A stretch of 64,000 bases of DNA, from positions 70,001 through 134,000 of the forward strand of contig CAUJNA010003497.1 of NCBI GenBank assembly GCA_963377175.1, given 5' to 3'. Made by a program: the position numbers and the translations under genes. This document shows positions 1 through 12,165 of the stretch, piece after piece. The stretch is from Effrenium voratum. Its lineage: Eukaryota; Sar; Dinophyceae; Suessiales; Symbiodiniaceae. Numbering within the stretch: position 1 is the stretch's first letter; each line of letters opens with the position of its first letter. The notes beneath the pieces are model-generated. The model searched no databases. It worked only from the letters and a program-made list of their open reading frames with translations, and was not told the origin of the DNA.

Positions 1-3000
1 TTACTTTTGGGTTCGTGTTCAGAGCACGCAGACTTCACAAGTTGGCCAAGTGGGACTCCATCAATTGGCAGCCTCGGCTGCGCACGCCGGGCTGCCTGTC
101 ACGAAACGCCTGGGCCAACAATTGGCCTTGAAACATGTAGTGTTCATGTTTACAGCAACCCCCCAACCACTGCTTTTTGGACACCTCATAAACAGCAGTT
201 GTTGGGGTCTGGTTGTTTTAGAGGCGAATATTATATGACAGGTGCCAAAAAGGGGCCTTTTCTGCACCGAGCGATTCCTGCTATGACAAAATAAGAAGCG
301 CAGCACCCAATAACTGCTTGCGTCCAAGTACTGCCCAGAAATCACTGGTTGGGGGATGCTAGTACTTGGGTTACCACCCAACTAGCTGAACCGCGAATAA
401 GTGGGGCCAACAAGTCTGCAGCTTTTCTGTACCATCAAACTGGCCCAAACCCAAAAAGTTGTTCAGGGCTAATGTCGCAGTGGCCTAAAGAGTGATTACG
501 CCATGATGAAACACAGTTTCAGGACAAACGGCCATTTTACAGGCGATCCGTGGAGAGCCATTTGTTGCTACATGTTGCTACATTCAGGAGTCACAGTCCT
601 CATTGTTTTGATTAGGATGTCCTTGTTTTGGTTTCCAGCAGGGAATGAGGGAGTGACCCCGAAAAAACAATCCTGTATGTTTTTTTCCCCTGGGTCGTTT
701 TCTGTTGTTGCGGCTTGCAGTATTAAGCATCGAAAAATGTTCATTTGAGCAAGGCCTTCAGGGCACGTCCGATGCAAAAACAAACCACGTTCGGAATCCT
801 TGTCTATCAGTTGGCCACCCGTGTCTCATTTGGCCAGGATCCATGGTCACGCTCATTCTGTCCGTGTACGAGCGCAAGGTGGGGGCCATAATCCGAGACT
901 CAAGTGAGGTATGGTTGGTTCCCCCAAAGACCCCTCTGAAAAGAAGTTGTCCTAAAAGGGCAACATTGGCTGCTTGTCAGGCTTGTTTTCTTCATTGCCA
1001 CCATATTGCCCTAAAAAGGATGGACAGTTCTAAGTTTTCCAAGTCCATTTGCAACCCGGTCATCAGGCGCACTGTCTCCAAAAAGCCTGGAAGTGATGGG
1101 CTGACAATCCATAGGTGCTGAGCCTCTTCTGAGTGGTCACTCCCGGTCTAGCCAAAACTTTGCGGAGAAATTCTGAGCATGCAGCTTGGTGAGCCAATCC
1201 AAGGGAACTCGAAACATGTTGACAAGTGTGGGCTTCAGAAGGTTTGTTTTAGAATAATTCGCACCTGCTTGTTTTCTTTGTTTTGCCCAAGATGCGATTC
1301 CAATTTACGAAAAATTTGACGTGTGACATGAGATATGTAGAGGAAACCATGGTTTGGAGGGTTCCTTTTGGTTGTTAAACATGGCTAGCTGGAAATCCCT
1401 CGAGATTTGAAGGCCAAGAGGCACGACTCCCATGACATCCATACCCCGCATCCTTCACAACTGAAGAAACTCACATGGAACAGAGAAGAGTATGCGTGGT
1501 TTTTTGTTTGAGGGTACCCCTTTTCGGTCATTTTATCCAAAGGGAAACCAAAAGAAGACCCGTTGCGCCATTTTGGGGAGGTCCCCTAAAAAAGGACACG
1601 CCCCTTCAGATTGTTGTGGAGGCATTTGCGTTTTTCGCCAGGGTCCGGTTCGGTCGGGAGATGATCTCTTGCGGTCTTGCGCCTGTTCACCGCACTTCCC
1701 TTCCGACGGTTGCGTGTTCAAAATGGAGGGTTGCCTCTGGTGAACCCAACGTGATGGGTGAAGGCATGACCTTCATTTCCGGGGGCCCTGGAATACCAAC
1801 CCTCCCAAGCCCTGAACCTTCGGCCAAGAACCTTCCCCTTTGTGAGGAGTTCCTTGTTTTGAAATGTTTGGTCGAAACAAGACGAAGCTTCGGGTTTGGG
1901 TGGTAGGTGTGCACTCTCGAGCAGCGCAACTGGCTGGTGGTGTGCCTTGGCAGCAGCTGGAAGCTGCCCCCCTCCCCCCCGCCCCCAAAAGGTACAGGGG
2001 TTCTTACCGCTGGCCATCTCAGCCTTTCGTGCGGACCGTTTTGTTGTTTTTTTACCCTCCCTGGGGGTGTTCCTCGCCCCAAAAACACAATTCCCCTATG
2101 CCCACCACAAGCAGCTTTTGCGCGTTGCGGTGAAAGGCGACGAAGCTCTTTGGGCGCCAAGTAGATGGAGACCTCACAGATGCGGTCGATTGAAGTTTCG
2201 TCGTGGTGTTTTGGCTGATTTTCTCTTTCGGACTTGGGTAGATATTGTTAGTGACTGGCACGTCAAGCAGATGGTGGATGAGGGAGTGGTCACCCCAGTA
2301 AGCAACTGCGAGATGGATTGACCTTGGCCTAGGCAAACACGAGGGGATGGTTTGTTCCTCATTTGTTTTACAGACCCTTGTAAAATGAAAAAAGATTTGT
2401 CTTTTCCACATGATGTGTCCTTGTTTTGGTTGGTGTGTTTTAAAAATAGAGGGCCCTGGTTTACCTGGTGGTCAATTGTCTACTAGGTCCAGCCTTTTTC
2501 CAAAAAGGACACATGTTTTAGATCCTAGAGAAAAGTGCTATTCGCTTCTTCTCGAAGCTTTCAGAGTCCCAATCTGGCTGGACTTCAGAGTCCTAATCCT
2601 GTTTGGTTAAAAATATTTGGAGCCCCAAAACGGACGCCTCCGCTTCTCCTTGGGCGGGCTGCTCACCGTGGCTGGCTATTTGGCCATGGGCTGGAGATCT
2701 TTTTCTGAAGCTGACTCCCGTGTGCGGGTGTCACCACGGTACCATTTACAGCTTTGACACGAGCAAAGTGTTTTCCCCTCAGAGGGAATGCAGCTTTGAC
2801 AAGGGCAAAGTGTTTTCCACTGAGAGTGGATCGTCCGCGATCTTAACCCCGAAGGAGCCCTCTGTGGTTGCTTATCGGATAAGCAGGCTTATCCCGCAAG
2901 TCCCATGGAGCGGTCGAGGGAGGGCGCTTGCTACGACAGAAAGTGTCAAATTTCGGCTCCTTGAATGCGTTGGCACAATTAGCCTGTCATGGTCCAAGAT

Positions 3001-3430
3001 GTTCTGATTGATCTGATGTTTTACCATTTGAAACAAAGCGTCATCCAGACCGCGGATACCGAGTCATGACCAGGAGAATTTGACAGAAACCGGGGGGAGA
3101 ACGCACGGCTTGAGGCTGCTGGGGTTTCTCAACTTCTTGTTCATCGGGCTGCAGGCGCCGACGCACGGCTGGCAACTGCTGCTCACTGAGAGAAAGCGTA
3201 GGGCCTCAAATCCTGGCCCTTGATACTGCTCCCCCACCGTATGATTGTGTGAAGCGCATATGTTGCGTCAGTCACCATCTGGGTTTACTCAGGTCTCGCC
3301 TCGCGTGGGACCGTGGAAGGGGGAGGATGGGGGGGACCTGAGTTGGCCAGGCGAAGCTTCTGGTTCCACAGTGGTTCCAGGGCGACTGGATGGTGATGCT
3401 GACGCTGAATCCCCCCAGCTGAGCCGACCT
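1..3430. other. Gene-poor DNA, no gene recognised
   Basis: Frames of up to about 157 codons occur on both strands but none shows a motif or residue pattern I can name, and they overlap each other in antiparallel. The stretch does contain a CCAAAGGGAAACCAAAA motif near 1538, one of a set scattered over the whole window. This looks like intronic or intergenic dinoflagellate DNA; unrecognised exons cannot be excluded. Confidence 0.5.
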
Positions 3431-3447
3431 TGGCGGGGGGTCACGGG

Positions 3448-3513
3448 GTCGTCTGTGCATTCAATCCTGGTGTCGTCTGTGCATTCAATCCTGGGGTCGT
3501 TTGTGCATTCATT
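3448..3513. repeat. 24 bp tandem repeat, about 3 copies
   Basis: GTCGTCTGTGCATTCAATCC is repeated at about 24 bp spacing; the third copy is diverged. A related motif in the opposite orientation lies at about 6.06-6.17 kb, on the other side of the CCTAAA-rich satellite. Confidence 0.75.
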
Positions 3514-3805
3514 GTTTTTTGGGCTCACATGGCATGATAACGGACTTGATGTGTGGTCACATGTGTCGTGATAAGTGTGCATGCTTCTTGGAACGTGTTC
3601 TTTGTCGGCGGTTAGCCAGAGGTCCACCCAATGTTCAAATGTCGTTTTGAGGAGAAACAACATGTCCGTGGCTCAAATCAAGCCAATAACTTGCTGCCCT
3701 GTGGACCATGTCTGAAGGAAATCTTCACACTTGAACATGTGTGTTCTAATGGGATTCGGTGTGGTCAGTCAGTGGTGCCAGATGTCCCCTCCATCGACTT
3801 TAATC

Positions 3806-6010
3806 CTAAAGCCAAACCCAAAAGCCTAAAACCTACAGTAACCTAAAACCTAAAGTGATGCAAGCCAAACCCAAGAGCCTAAACCCTAAGCCCAAATCCA
3901 GAACCCTAAGACCTACAGTGATACGAGCCAAGGCCAAAAGCCTAAATCCTAAAGCCAAACCCAAAAGCCTAAAACCTACAGTAACCTAAAACCTAAAGTG
4001 ATGCAAGCCAAACCCAAGAGCCTAAACCCTAAGCCCAAATCCAGAACCCTAAAACCTACAGTGATGCGAGCCAAGACCAAAAGCCTAAATCCTAAAGCCA
4101 AACCCAAAAGCCTAAAACCTACAGTAACCTAAAACCTAGAGTGATGTGAGCCAAACCCAAAAGCCTAAACCTTAAACCCAAACCCAGAACCCTAAAACGT
4201 ACAGTAACCTAAAACCTAAAGTGATGCAAGCCAAACCCAAGAGCCTAAACCCTAAGCCCAAATCCACAACCCTAAAGCCTACAGTAACCTAAAACCTAAA
4301 GTGATGCGAGCCAAGCCCAAGGCTTTGGGTTTGGCTTTAGGATTTAGGCTTTTGTGCTTGGCTCGCATCACTTTAGGTTTTAGGCTACTGTAGGGTTTAG
4401 GCTTTTGGGTTTGGTTTTAGGATTTAGGCTTTAAAGCCAAACCCAAAAGCCTAAAACCTACAGTAACCTAAAACCTAAAGTGATGCAAGCCAAACCCAAG
4501 AGCCTAAACCCTAAGCCCAAATCCAGAACCCTAAAACCTACAGTGATGCGAGCCAAGACCAAAAGCCTAAATCCTAAAGCCAAACCCAAAAGCCTAAAAC
4601 CTACAGTAACCTAAAACCTAGAGTGATGTGAGCCAAACCCAAAAGCCTAAACCCAAACCCAGAACCCTAAAACGTACAGTAACCTAAAACCTAAAGTGAT
4701 GCAAGCCAAACCCAAGAGCCTAAACCCTAAGCCCAAATCCACAACCCTAAAGCCTACAGTAACCTAAAACCTAAAGTGATGCGAGCCAAGCCCAAAAGCC
4801 TAAATCCTAAAACCAAACCCAAAAGCCTAAACCCTACAGTAGCCTAAAACCTAAAGTGATGCGAGCCAAGCCCAAAAGCCTAAATCCTAAAGCCAAACCC
4901 AAAAGCCTAAACCCAAAACCCAAAACCTAGAGTGATGTGAGCCAAACCCAAAAGCCTAAACCTTAAAACCAAACCCAGAACCCTAAAACGTACAGTAACC
5001 TAAAACCTAAAGTGATGCAAGCCAAACCCAAGAGCCTAAACCCTAAACCCAAATCCACAACCCTAAAGCCTACAGTAACCTAAAACCTAAAGTGATGCGA
5101 GCCAAGCCCAAGAGCCTAAAAGCCTAAACCCAAAACCCAAAACCTAGAGTGATGTGAGCCAAACCCAAAAGCCTAAACCTTAAACCCAAACCCAGAACCC
5201 TAAAACGTACGGTAACCTAAAACCTAAAGTGATGCAAGCCAAACCCAAGAGCCTAAACCCTAAACCCAAATCCACAACCCTAAAGCCTACAGTAACCTAA
5301 AACCTAAAGTGATGCGAGCCAAGCCCAAGAGCCTAAATCCTAAAACCAAACCCAAAAGCCTAAACCCTACAGTAACCTAAAACCTAAAGTGATGCGAGCC
5401 AAGCCCAAAAGCCTAAATCCTAAAGCCAAACCCAAAAGCCTAAAACCCAGTAACCTAAAACCTAGAGTGATGTGAGCCAAACCCAAAAGCCTAAACCTTA
5501 AACCCAAACCCAGAACCCTAAAACGTACGGTAACCTAAAACCTAAAGTGATGCAAGCCAAACCCAAGAGCCTAAACAGTGATACGAGCCAAGGCCAAAAG
5601 CCTAAATCCTAAAGCCAAACCCAAAAGCCTAAAACCTACAGTAACCTAAAACCTAAATAAACCCTAAGCCCAAATCCAGAACCCTAAAACCTACAGTGAT
5701 GCGAGCCAAGACCAAAAGCCTAAATCCTAAAGCCAAACCCAAAAGCCTAACACCTACAGTAACCTAAAACCTAGAGTGATGTGAGCCAAACCCAAAAGCC
5801 TAAACCTTAAACCCAAACCCAGAACCCTAAAACGTACAGTAACCTAAAACCTAAAGTGATGCAAGCCAAACCCAAGAGCCTAAACCCTAAGCCCAAATCC
5901 ACAACCCTAAGCCCTAAACCCTAAACCCTAAAGCCTAAATCCTAAAGCCAAACCCAAAGCCAAACCCAAAAGCCTAAACCCCAAACCCAAAAACCTAAAG
6001 TGATGTAAGC
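3806..6010. repeat. CCTAAA-rich satellite, telomere-like
   Basis: A 2.2 kb array made of short modules of the form AGCCTAAACCCTAA, CAGTAACCTAAAACCTAAAG and TGATGCGAGCCAAGCCCAA. The modules are arranged in higher-order units of roughly 140 bp that recur with point changes and rearrangements. Exact CCCTAAA tandem copies occur only near 5908-5930. Dinoflagellate telomeres are known to be TTTAGGG, so the array is best read as degenerate subtelomeric or interstitial telomere-derived satellite rather than a chromosome end, since unrelated sequence continues on both sides. No coding capacity is seen. Confidence 0.85.
4319..4432 (-). repeat. Inverted block inside the CCTAAA satellite
   Basis: From about 4319 the array reads GGCTTTGGGTTTGGCTTTAG, the reverse complement of its normal modules, and it returns to the normal orientation after GGCTTTAAAGCC at about 4428-4439. 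About 114 bp are inverted relative to the rest of the array, giving a head-to-head and a tail-to-tail junction. Confidence 0.85.
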
Positions 6011-6054
6011 CAACCCCAAACCCAAACCCCACCCCCCAAACCCTCTGCTGTGGT

Positions 6055-6165
6055 GGGCACTTCCGGGATTGAATGCGCGAATGACTCCAAGATTGCGTGC
6101 GCAGATGACCCTGCGGGATTGAATGCGCGAATGACTCCAAGATTGAATGCGCGGATGACCCCACC
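6055..6165. repeat. GATTGAATGCGCGAATGACT repeats
   Basis: Four close copies of a roughly 24-30 bp motif around GATTGAATGCGCG(A)ATGAC. The motif is similar to the reverse complement of the 3448-3513 repeat (ATTGAATGCACAGACGACC), so the satellite is bracketed by inverted relatives of one short repeat. Confidence 0.7.
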
Positions 6166-6169
6166 ACCT

Positions 6170-7100
6170 TGGCGGGGGACTGGCGAAAGCTGAGGGACAA
6201 GACTGGTTTGGTTTTAGCTCAACGGACTCACAGGACAACGCGGCTGGCTTTTCTTTGGCGGGTGGTTGCCACAAGCTGGACGAATTCATTTCCGGCGAAG
6301 CATGGGGCAATTCGACGCCCCTGGCTTTCCTGCACCAAAGTTTGGGGAAGCTGGTGGAAGTGCCTTCCTCGGAAGGCCAGCATTTGGTTTCTCTTTGAAG
6401 GTTAAAACTGGCTGGGGGTGAAACACAAGGCACTTGCTCAGAAGTGTTTGGTCCCTGACATTTCTGCCTGGGAGAAGTTGCAAATTGTGCAAAACACGTC
6501 AGGAAAGCCGGCGAAGCCGGGGGGTCGGAAGTTTGCAGCGCGCGTTTTTTCCCCGTCTCTCGTTCTCTTAGTCATTTTGTTTCCTCTCGTTCTTGTTCTC
6601 CTTTTTTTCTTTGTTGCTTCTTTCTCCATGCTCTTTTCTCAAGTTTTCCCTTGTTTGTTTGAAAGGAATCTATCACTACTGGGAATATGCTCATTTTTCC
6701 AGTGGGCTTAAGCAAATGGAAGTGTCCCTTTCTCTTCTCTCTTGTCGCTCTGAACCAGTGCGCGCGGCCGTGCCAACGGTCCCGTCTCCGCGCCCGTCAG
6801 GAGTTGCGACGTGGGTGGTTTTCCGAATTCACACGGAAGAGTCGCATTCACGCACAATGCGACCCGCTTTGTAATTGTTTAGCGCATTGAGTTGAAAGAT
6901 GACACACAGGCACCGCGCGTTCGTAGAGCGAGCTAGCTCAGTACTATGGAAGTTCTCTTCCAAATTTATTTGGACAAAGTACAACCAAATATCTGAATAG
7001 AGTTTACCCCACCACAACGCAAAGGCTTTGTTGTTCCCACTTGTCTGCAACAGTCTCCTCCACTAAAGCATGCCTAGAGTTCGTGTATCATCCTTCGCCC
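6170..7100. other. No gene recognised
   Basis: Mixed-composition DNA with short pyrimidine-rich tracts near 6545-6620. No frame carries a recognisable motif. It ends at a fairly sharp shift to AT-rich sequence at about 7.1 kb. Confidence 0.5.
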
Positions 7101-8760
7101 AGGACACCTTCTAAAAATTGTTTGCAGAAAATATATTTGATTGTATTTAATTCTACGAATGATGAATATAGATGGATATTGTTTTTTGTTTATTGGTAAA
7201 CTGATAAAATCGGTTTGTTAATTCGATATTGTAAAATATATATTATTATTTGTATTATTGAATTAAAAATATATAATTAACAATTTTATGAATATGAAAG
7301 TATAATGTTATTTAATTTGAATAAAATATATATATATATGTATATATTAAATTTAAGGTGAATTTATAAATATTTATAAATAGGTATGAATTTGGGATTG
7401 TATTTGTGTATATTGTAGAATTGTTAGGTATTTTGGTCGAATTATTGTGTTTGTGGTGAATGGTTTTGTTCTATTTATTTATTCAATTATTTTATGATAT
7501 ATTTTTTGTTATTTAGTACGGATTGGAATTTGATTTTATTTATTTGGTTTGTAATATTTTGAGGTGGTGTTTTTGTGATATATTGTTATTATTTTGTGAA
7601 TTTTGGATTATTTTTGGTAATGTGATTATTGTTTAATTCGATTTTTTAAAAAATGAAATGGTTTTGTGTTTTTTATATATATATTATTGTTATTGTATAT
7701 TATATATATATATTTATGTTTTATTTTTGAATTATATATAATTTGTTTTATTTTTTTATGATTGGCATTTACATATTTATTTGTTATTAGAAATAATTTA
7801 TATATTTGTTGGAAAGAATTAAATAAATAACAATAAATAAAAACATAATAGATAATTGGAAGATATAAATTAATACGGATATTAGTGGGGGCTCGTCGCT
7901 TTTTAGTAGCGTGCGAGATGAAGCTTATGGTAGGAAAATAATAGAATTGGAGTATAAAATTAAAAAAGATAGGTGTTGAGAATTTTTTGAATTCGGATAG
8001 TTATTTTTATAATAAGTATGTTTAAATTAAGATATGGTTTTTCGTTGCGAAATTTCGTTATTTGGTTTTTGTTCGGATAAAGTCGGTATTACGAAACGGT
8101 CGGAATCCCAAATGAGAAAAGGAGCCTTAATCACGATTAACGAACGATTATGAATTTTGGATTATATATCTCTCTACCTAATCGTTGTTATGCTTAGTAG
8201 GTGTAGCACGAAGTTGGGTTTGTAACAACGTGTATGTAGTCGGGCCTCTAGTAAATACGCCGAATGTAATTGATTTACTTAAGAATAAATTTAGCGGCAC
8301 GACCTTTTACGACTAACATAACAAGACAACAATACAGCTATCACAAATATACAGTATCGTATTCGAGCTGAGCCTTTGTCGTGTCTTGGTTACACCATTG
8401 TGAAATTTCCGACTCTACAATTTCATCATCCCTATCTCTATCTGCTGAACTCCGGATAATCTTACACTGAAGGGCATAATGGGCGAGGGCCCTGCGTAAA
8501 TCTTGTATTGCAGTGGCATGAAATACGAAATAATACAGCCGAGTCCTGGAGGTCCGAAACTCTAAAGAGCGTTGTTGTAAGATTACTATGAATCGATTGT
8601 ATGCTGTGCTATACGGCCTACTATTCCGCCTCTTCGCGACATTGGTCGGCATTTGATGATGCGGCAGGTCGTTTTATGATTAAGTATGCCAAGTAGCCGA
8701 AACCATAGGAGTATATCTCTTTATAATATACTTTAGAGCCTCCGGCTCAGTCCGCCGACA
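7101..8760. other. AT-rich DNA with extreme G-over-C skew
   Basis: By hand count 7201-7800 contains 11 C and 88 G on the plus strand, and 5 of the 11 C are in CpG. The downstream part (7.9-8.3 kb) keeps C mainly in CpG-rich patches. The 103-codon frame at 8341-8652 (minus) shows no recognisable motif. A gradual change to normal composition begins at about 8.1 kb. Confidence 0.7.
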
Positions 8761-8888
8761 TTGTCCTCTCCCTTTTCTCCTTCTTCCTCTCTCCCTTGTC
8801 TCCCTGGTGTGTTCTGTCGTCCTCTCTCCCTCCCTCCGCTCCCCATCCTCCCCATCCCCCCAAGCCACTCTCTCCCCAATCTCCTCTC
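8761..8888 (+). repeat. CT-rich tract preceding the TGTA array
   Basis: About 130 bp almost entirely of C and T (CTCTCCC-type), directly abutting the tetranucleotide array. The reverse strand is a polypurine tract. Confidence 0.7.
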
Positions 8889-9380
8889 TGTATGTATGTA
8901 TGTATGTATGTATGTATGTATGTATGTATGTATGTATGTATGTATGTATGTATGTATGTATGTATGTATGTATGTATGTATGTATGTATGTATGTATGTA
9001 TGTATGTATGTATGTATGTATGTATGTATGTATGTATGTATGTATGTATGTATGTATGTATGTATGTATGTATGTATGTATGTATGTATGTATGTATGTG
9101 TATGTGTATGTATGTATGTATGTATGTATGTATGTATGTATGTATGTATGTATGTATGTATGTATGTATGTATGTATGTATGTATGTATGTATGTATGTA
9201 TGTATGTATGTATGTATGTATGTATGTATGTATGTATGTATGTATGTATGTATGTATGTATGTATGTATGTATGTATGTATGTATGTATGTATGTATGTA
9301 TGTATGTATGTATGTATGTATTGTATGTGTGTATGTAATGTATGTATGTATGTATGTATGTATGTATGTATGTATGTATG

Positions 9381-9411
<31 letters not shown>

Positions 9412-9441
9412 TGTATGTATGTATGTATGTATGTATGTATG

Positions 9442-9472
<31 letters not shown>

Positions 9473-9598
9473 TGTATGTATGTATGTATGTATGTATGTA
9501 TGTATGTATGTATGTATGTATGTATGTATGTATGTATGTATGTATGTATGTATGTATGTATGTATGTATGTATGTATGTATGTATGTATGTATGTATG

Positions 9599-9629
<31 letters not shown>

Positions 9630-10114
9630 TGTATGTATGTATGTATGTATGTATGTATGTATGTATGTATGTATGTATGTATGTATGTATGTATGTATGT
9701 ATGTATGTATGTATGTATGTATGTATGTATGTATGTATGTATGTATGTATGTATGTATGTATGTATGTATGTATGTATGTATGTATGTATGTATGTATGT
9801 ATGTATGTATGTATGTATGTATGTATGTATGTATGTATGTATGTATGTATGTATGTATGTATGTATGTATGTATGTATGTATGTATGTATGTATGTATGT
9901 ATGTATGTATGTATGTATGTATGTATGTATGTATGTATGTATGTATGTATGTATGTATGTATGCTGTGTGTATGTATGTATGTATGTATGTATGTATGTA
10001 TGTATGTATGTATGTATGTATGTATGTATGTATGTATGTATGTATGTATGTATGTATGTATGTATGTATGTATGTATGTATGTATGTATGTATGTATGTA
10101 TGTATGTATGTATG

Positions 10115-10145
<31 letters not shown>

Positions 10146-10155
10146 TGTATGTATG

Positions 10156-10186
<31 letters not shown>

Positions 10187-10733
10187 TGTATGTATGTATG
10201 TATGTATGTGTATGTATGTATGTATGTAATGTATGTATGTATGTATGTATGTATGTATGTATGTATGTATGTATGTATGTATGTATGTTATGTATGTATG
10301 TATGTATGTATGTATGAATGAATGAATGAATGAAATGTATGTATGTATGTATGTATGTATGTAATGTATGTATGTAATGTAATGTAATGTAATGTAATGT
10401 AATGTAATGTATGTATGTATGCATGTATGTATGTATGTATGTAATGTAGTGTAATATAATGTAATGTAATGTAATGTAATGTATGTATGTATGCATGTAT
10501 GTATGTATGTAATGTAATGTAATGTATGTATGGTAGGTAGGTAGATAGGTAGGTAGATAGGTATGTATGCTTGCATGAATGTATGTATGTAATGATGCAT
10601 GTATGTATGTATGTAATGTATGTATGTAATGTAATGTAATGTACTGTACTGTACTGTACTGTACTGTATGTATGTAATGTAATGTAATGTAATGTATGTA
10701 TGTGTATATGTTTGTATGTATGTATGTATATAT
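8889..10733. repeat. (TGTA)n microsatellite, about 1.85 kb
   Basis: Nearly pure TGTA repeats to about 10310. Single-base deletions giving TGTAATGTA become more frequent towards the right end, with short GAATGAATG, TACTG and GGTAG runs near 10320, 10640 and 10530. The very long frames across it (up to 683 codons of Tyr-Ile-His-Thr repeats) are a consequence of the repeat and are not genes. Confidence 0.97.
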
Positions 10734-11858
10734 ATGTCGTTGCACTTTCCCTGTGCTCCCCAGTATTTCCCGTAAAAAAAACACTGTTTTTCTAGCGTTT
10801 TCGAAAATATACCTTGCCGATGCAGGCTCTACAATATTTTCTCTATTCCTGGCATATCCACCACGGCTTAGACCTTAGTCCCTAAGAGCTCGGCTCGTAC
10901 AATATTCTATTAGATGTTCAAGATATTGTTTAATCGCCAGCCGAGCCTTTTCATAAATCCGTATCAAGTATAGAAAATGCCGGCGGAGCTGCAGGCAAAG
11001 CCAAAAGCCAATCCGGCGGGCTATGGCTTATCTTAGGCTTATGTTGGGATATTTTGGCGGATTCTACACACACGGTCGGGCGATCTAGGCTTTTACGGGT
11101 GCGCTAAGAGACAAGATGTCCGCCGATATTGCACGGCGTATCGGACACCCAAGAGAGGATAGAGGATAACCCCCCCCCTAACCCCCCCACCCGACGTTTA
11201 ATAAGGACCGCGCGACAATTTAATAACGTTCCACTAAACGTAGTCTTCGGGGACCCGGTGTCGCAAAATAGGGATCCCAGGCTCGATTACCCCCTACCGG
11301 CTTTTTTGCTGGCTTGGACTTCCTACATCCTTTTACCGAAAATCTGGAAAAACTCTGTGTTTTTGGACATCATCTTTGACAACTCAGGCACCAACACATG
11401 TTATTATATATATATATATATTAAAAAATGTATTTTATTCGTATGCGAAAAGTATATCGTTCACCAAAAACAGGTCGCGAGATGCACTGAGGGCCGGGTT
11501 GGTCGTGATAGGGTCACGCTAAGGAGTTAGTGAAAGGTAATCGTGAACAAGAAGAGAACGGATCCGTGGGTTGTTGGTCGCAAAAGATCCATCCATATAG
11601 GCAAGTGTTCCAAGCGTAAGTGAAAACGCGATTAACTAGAAAATGTTCCAGGTGCAAGCAAATCCGAATTGATATCGTCTAAAATATGGGGAAAAACACC
11701 ACTGGTCGTAACAATCGGCCGCGGCTCACAGCTTCTCGTATCGCTAAACTCTCGGAAGATGGGACAAAATTTTAGCCAAAAATGGTTACGGACAGGCAGA
11801 TATATGCCCCGACTCTTTATCTGGAAGACATAACGGCTTCGTTAAAAGCACGAACCAT
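10734..11858. other. No gene recognised
   Basis: Mixed composition with a short TA run at 11403-11422. The 133-codon frame at 11129-11530 begins within ordinary sequence, shows no motif, and ends in a low-complexity region. I see no supportable feature. Confidence 0.45.
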
Positions 11859-12165
11859 TTTTCCCGAAATATCCCGGATATTTCGATAATTGCATTCCAG
11901 ATAACTTTTCCGAAATATCCCGGATATTTCGACGATAGCATTTCCGGAAATGTTTGAAATATTTCGGAAAAACGGTCCCCGAAATATTCGGAATATTTTG
12001 GGAAAATGCTGGGTGGCTACGATTTTCCCGAAATTAACATCTGGAATATTTCGGGAAATTGGCCCCTACAAAAAATCGTCGCATTTGCGCGTGTTTTCCC
12101 GGAACGGTTTTCCGAAACATCTCGGATATTTCGGCAAATTGGTCCGGGCCGCCCCTAGAAGATGC
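11858..12165. repeat. Palindromic CGAAATATCCCGGATATTTCG repeats
   Basis: At least six copies of CCGAAATAT(C/T)C(C/G)GGATATTTCGG-like sequence at 25-70 bp spacing, in both orientations because the core is self-complementary. Each copy could fold into a hairpin. This resembles a small palindromic repeat or miniature element family. Confidence 0.7.

Noticed and set aside
3806..6010. True chromosome end (telomere)
   Set aside because: Units are degenerate, contain an inverted block, and unrelated sequence continues on both sides.
8733..10784. Very long open frames (683, 617 and 300 codons) over the TGTA array
   Set aside because: They encode only Tyr-Ile-His-Thr or Met-Tyr-Val-Cys repeats forced by the tetranucleotide and have no non-repeat domain.
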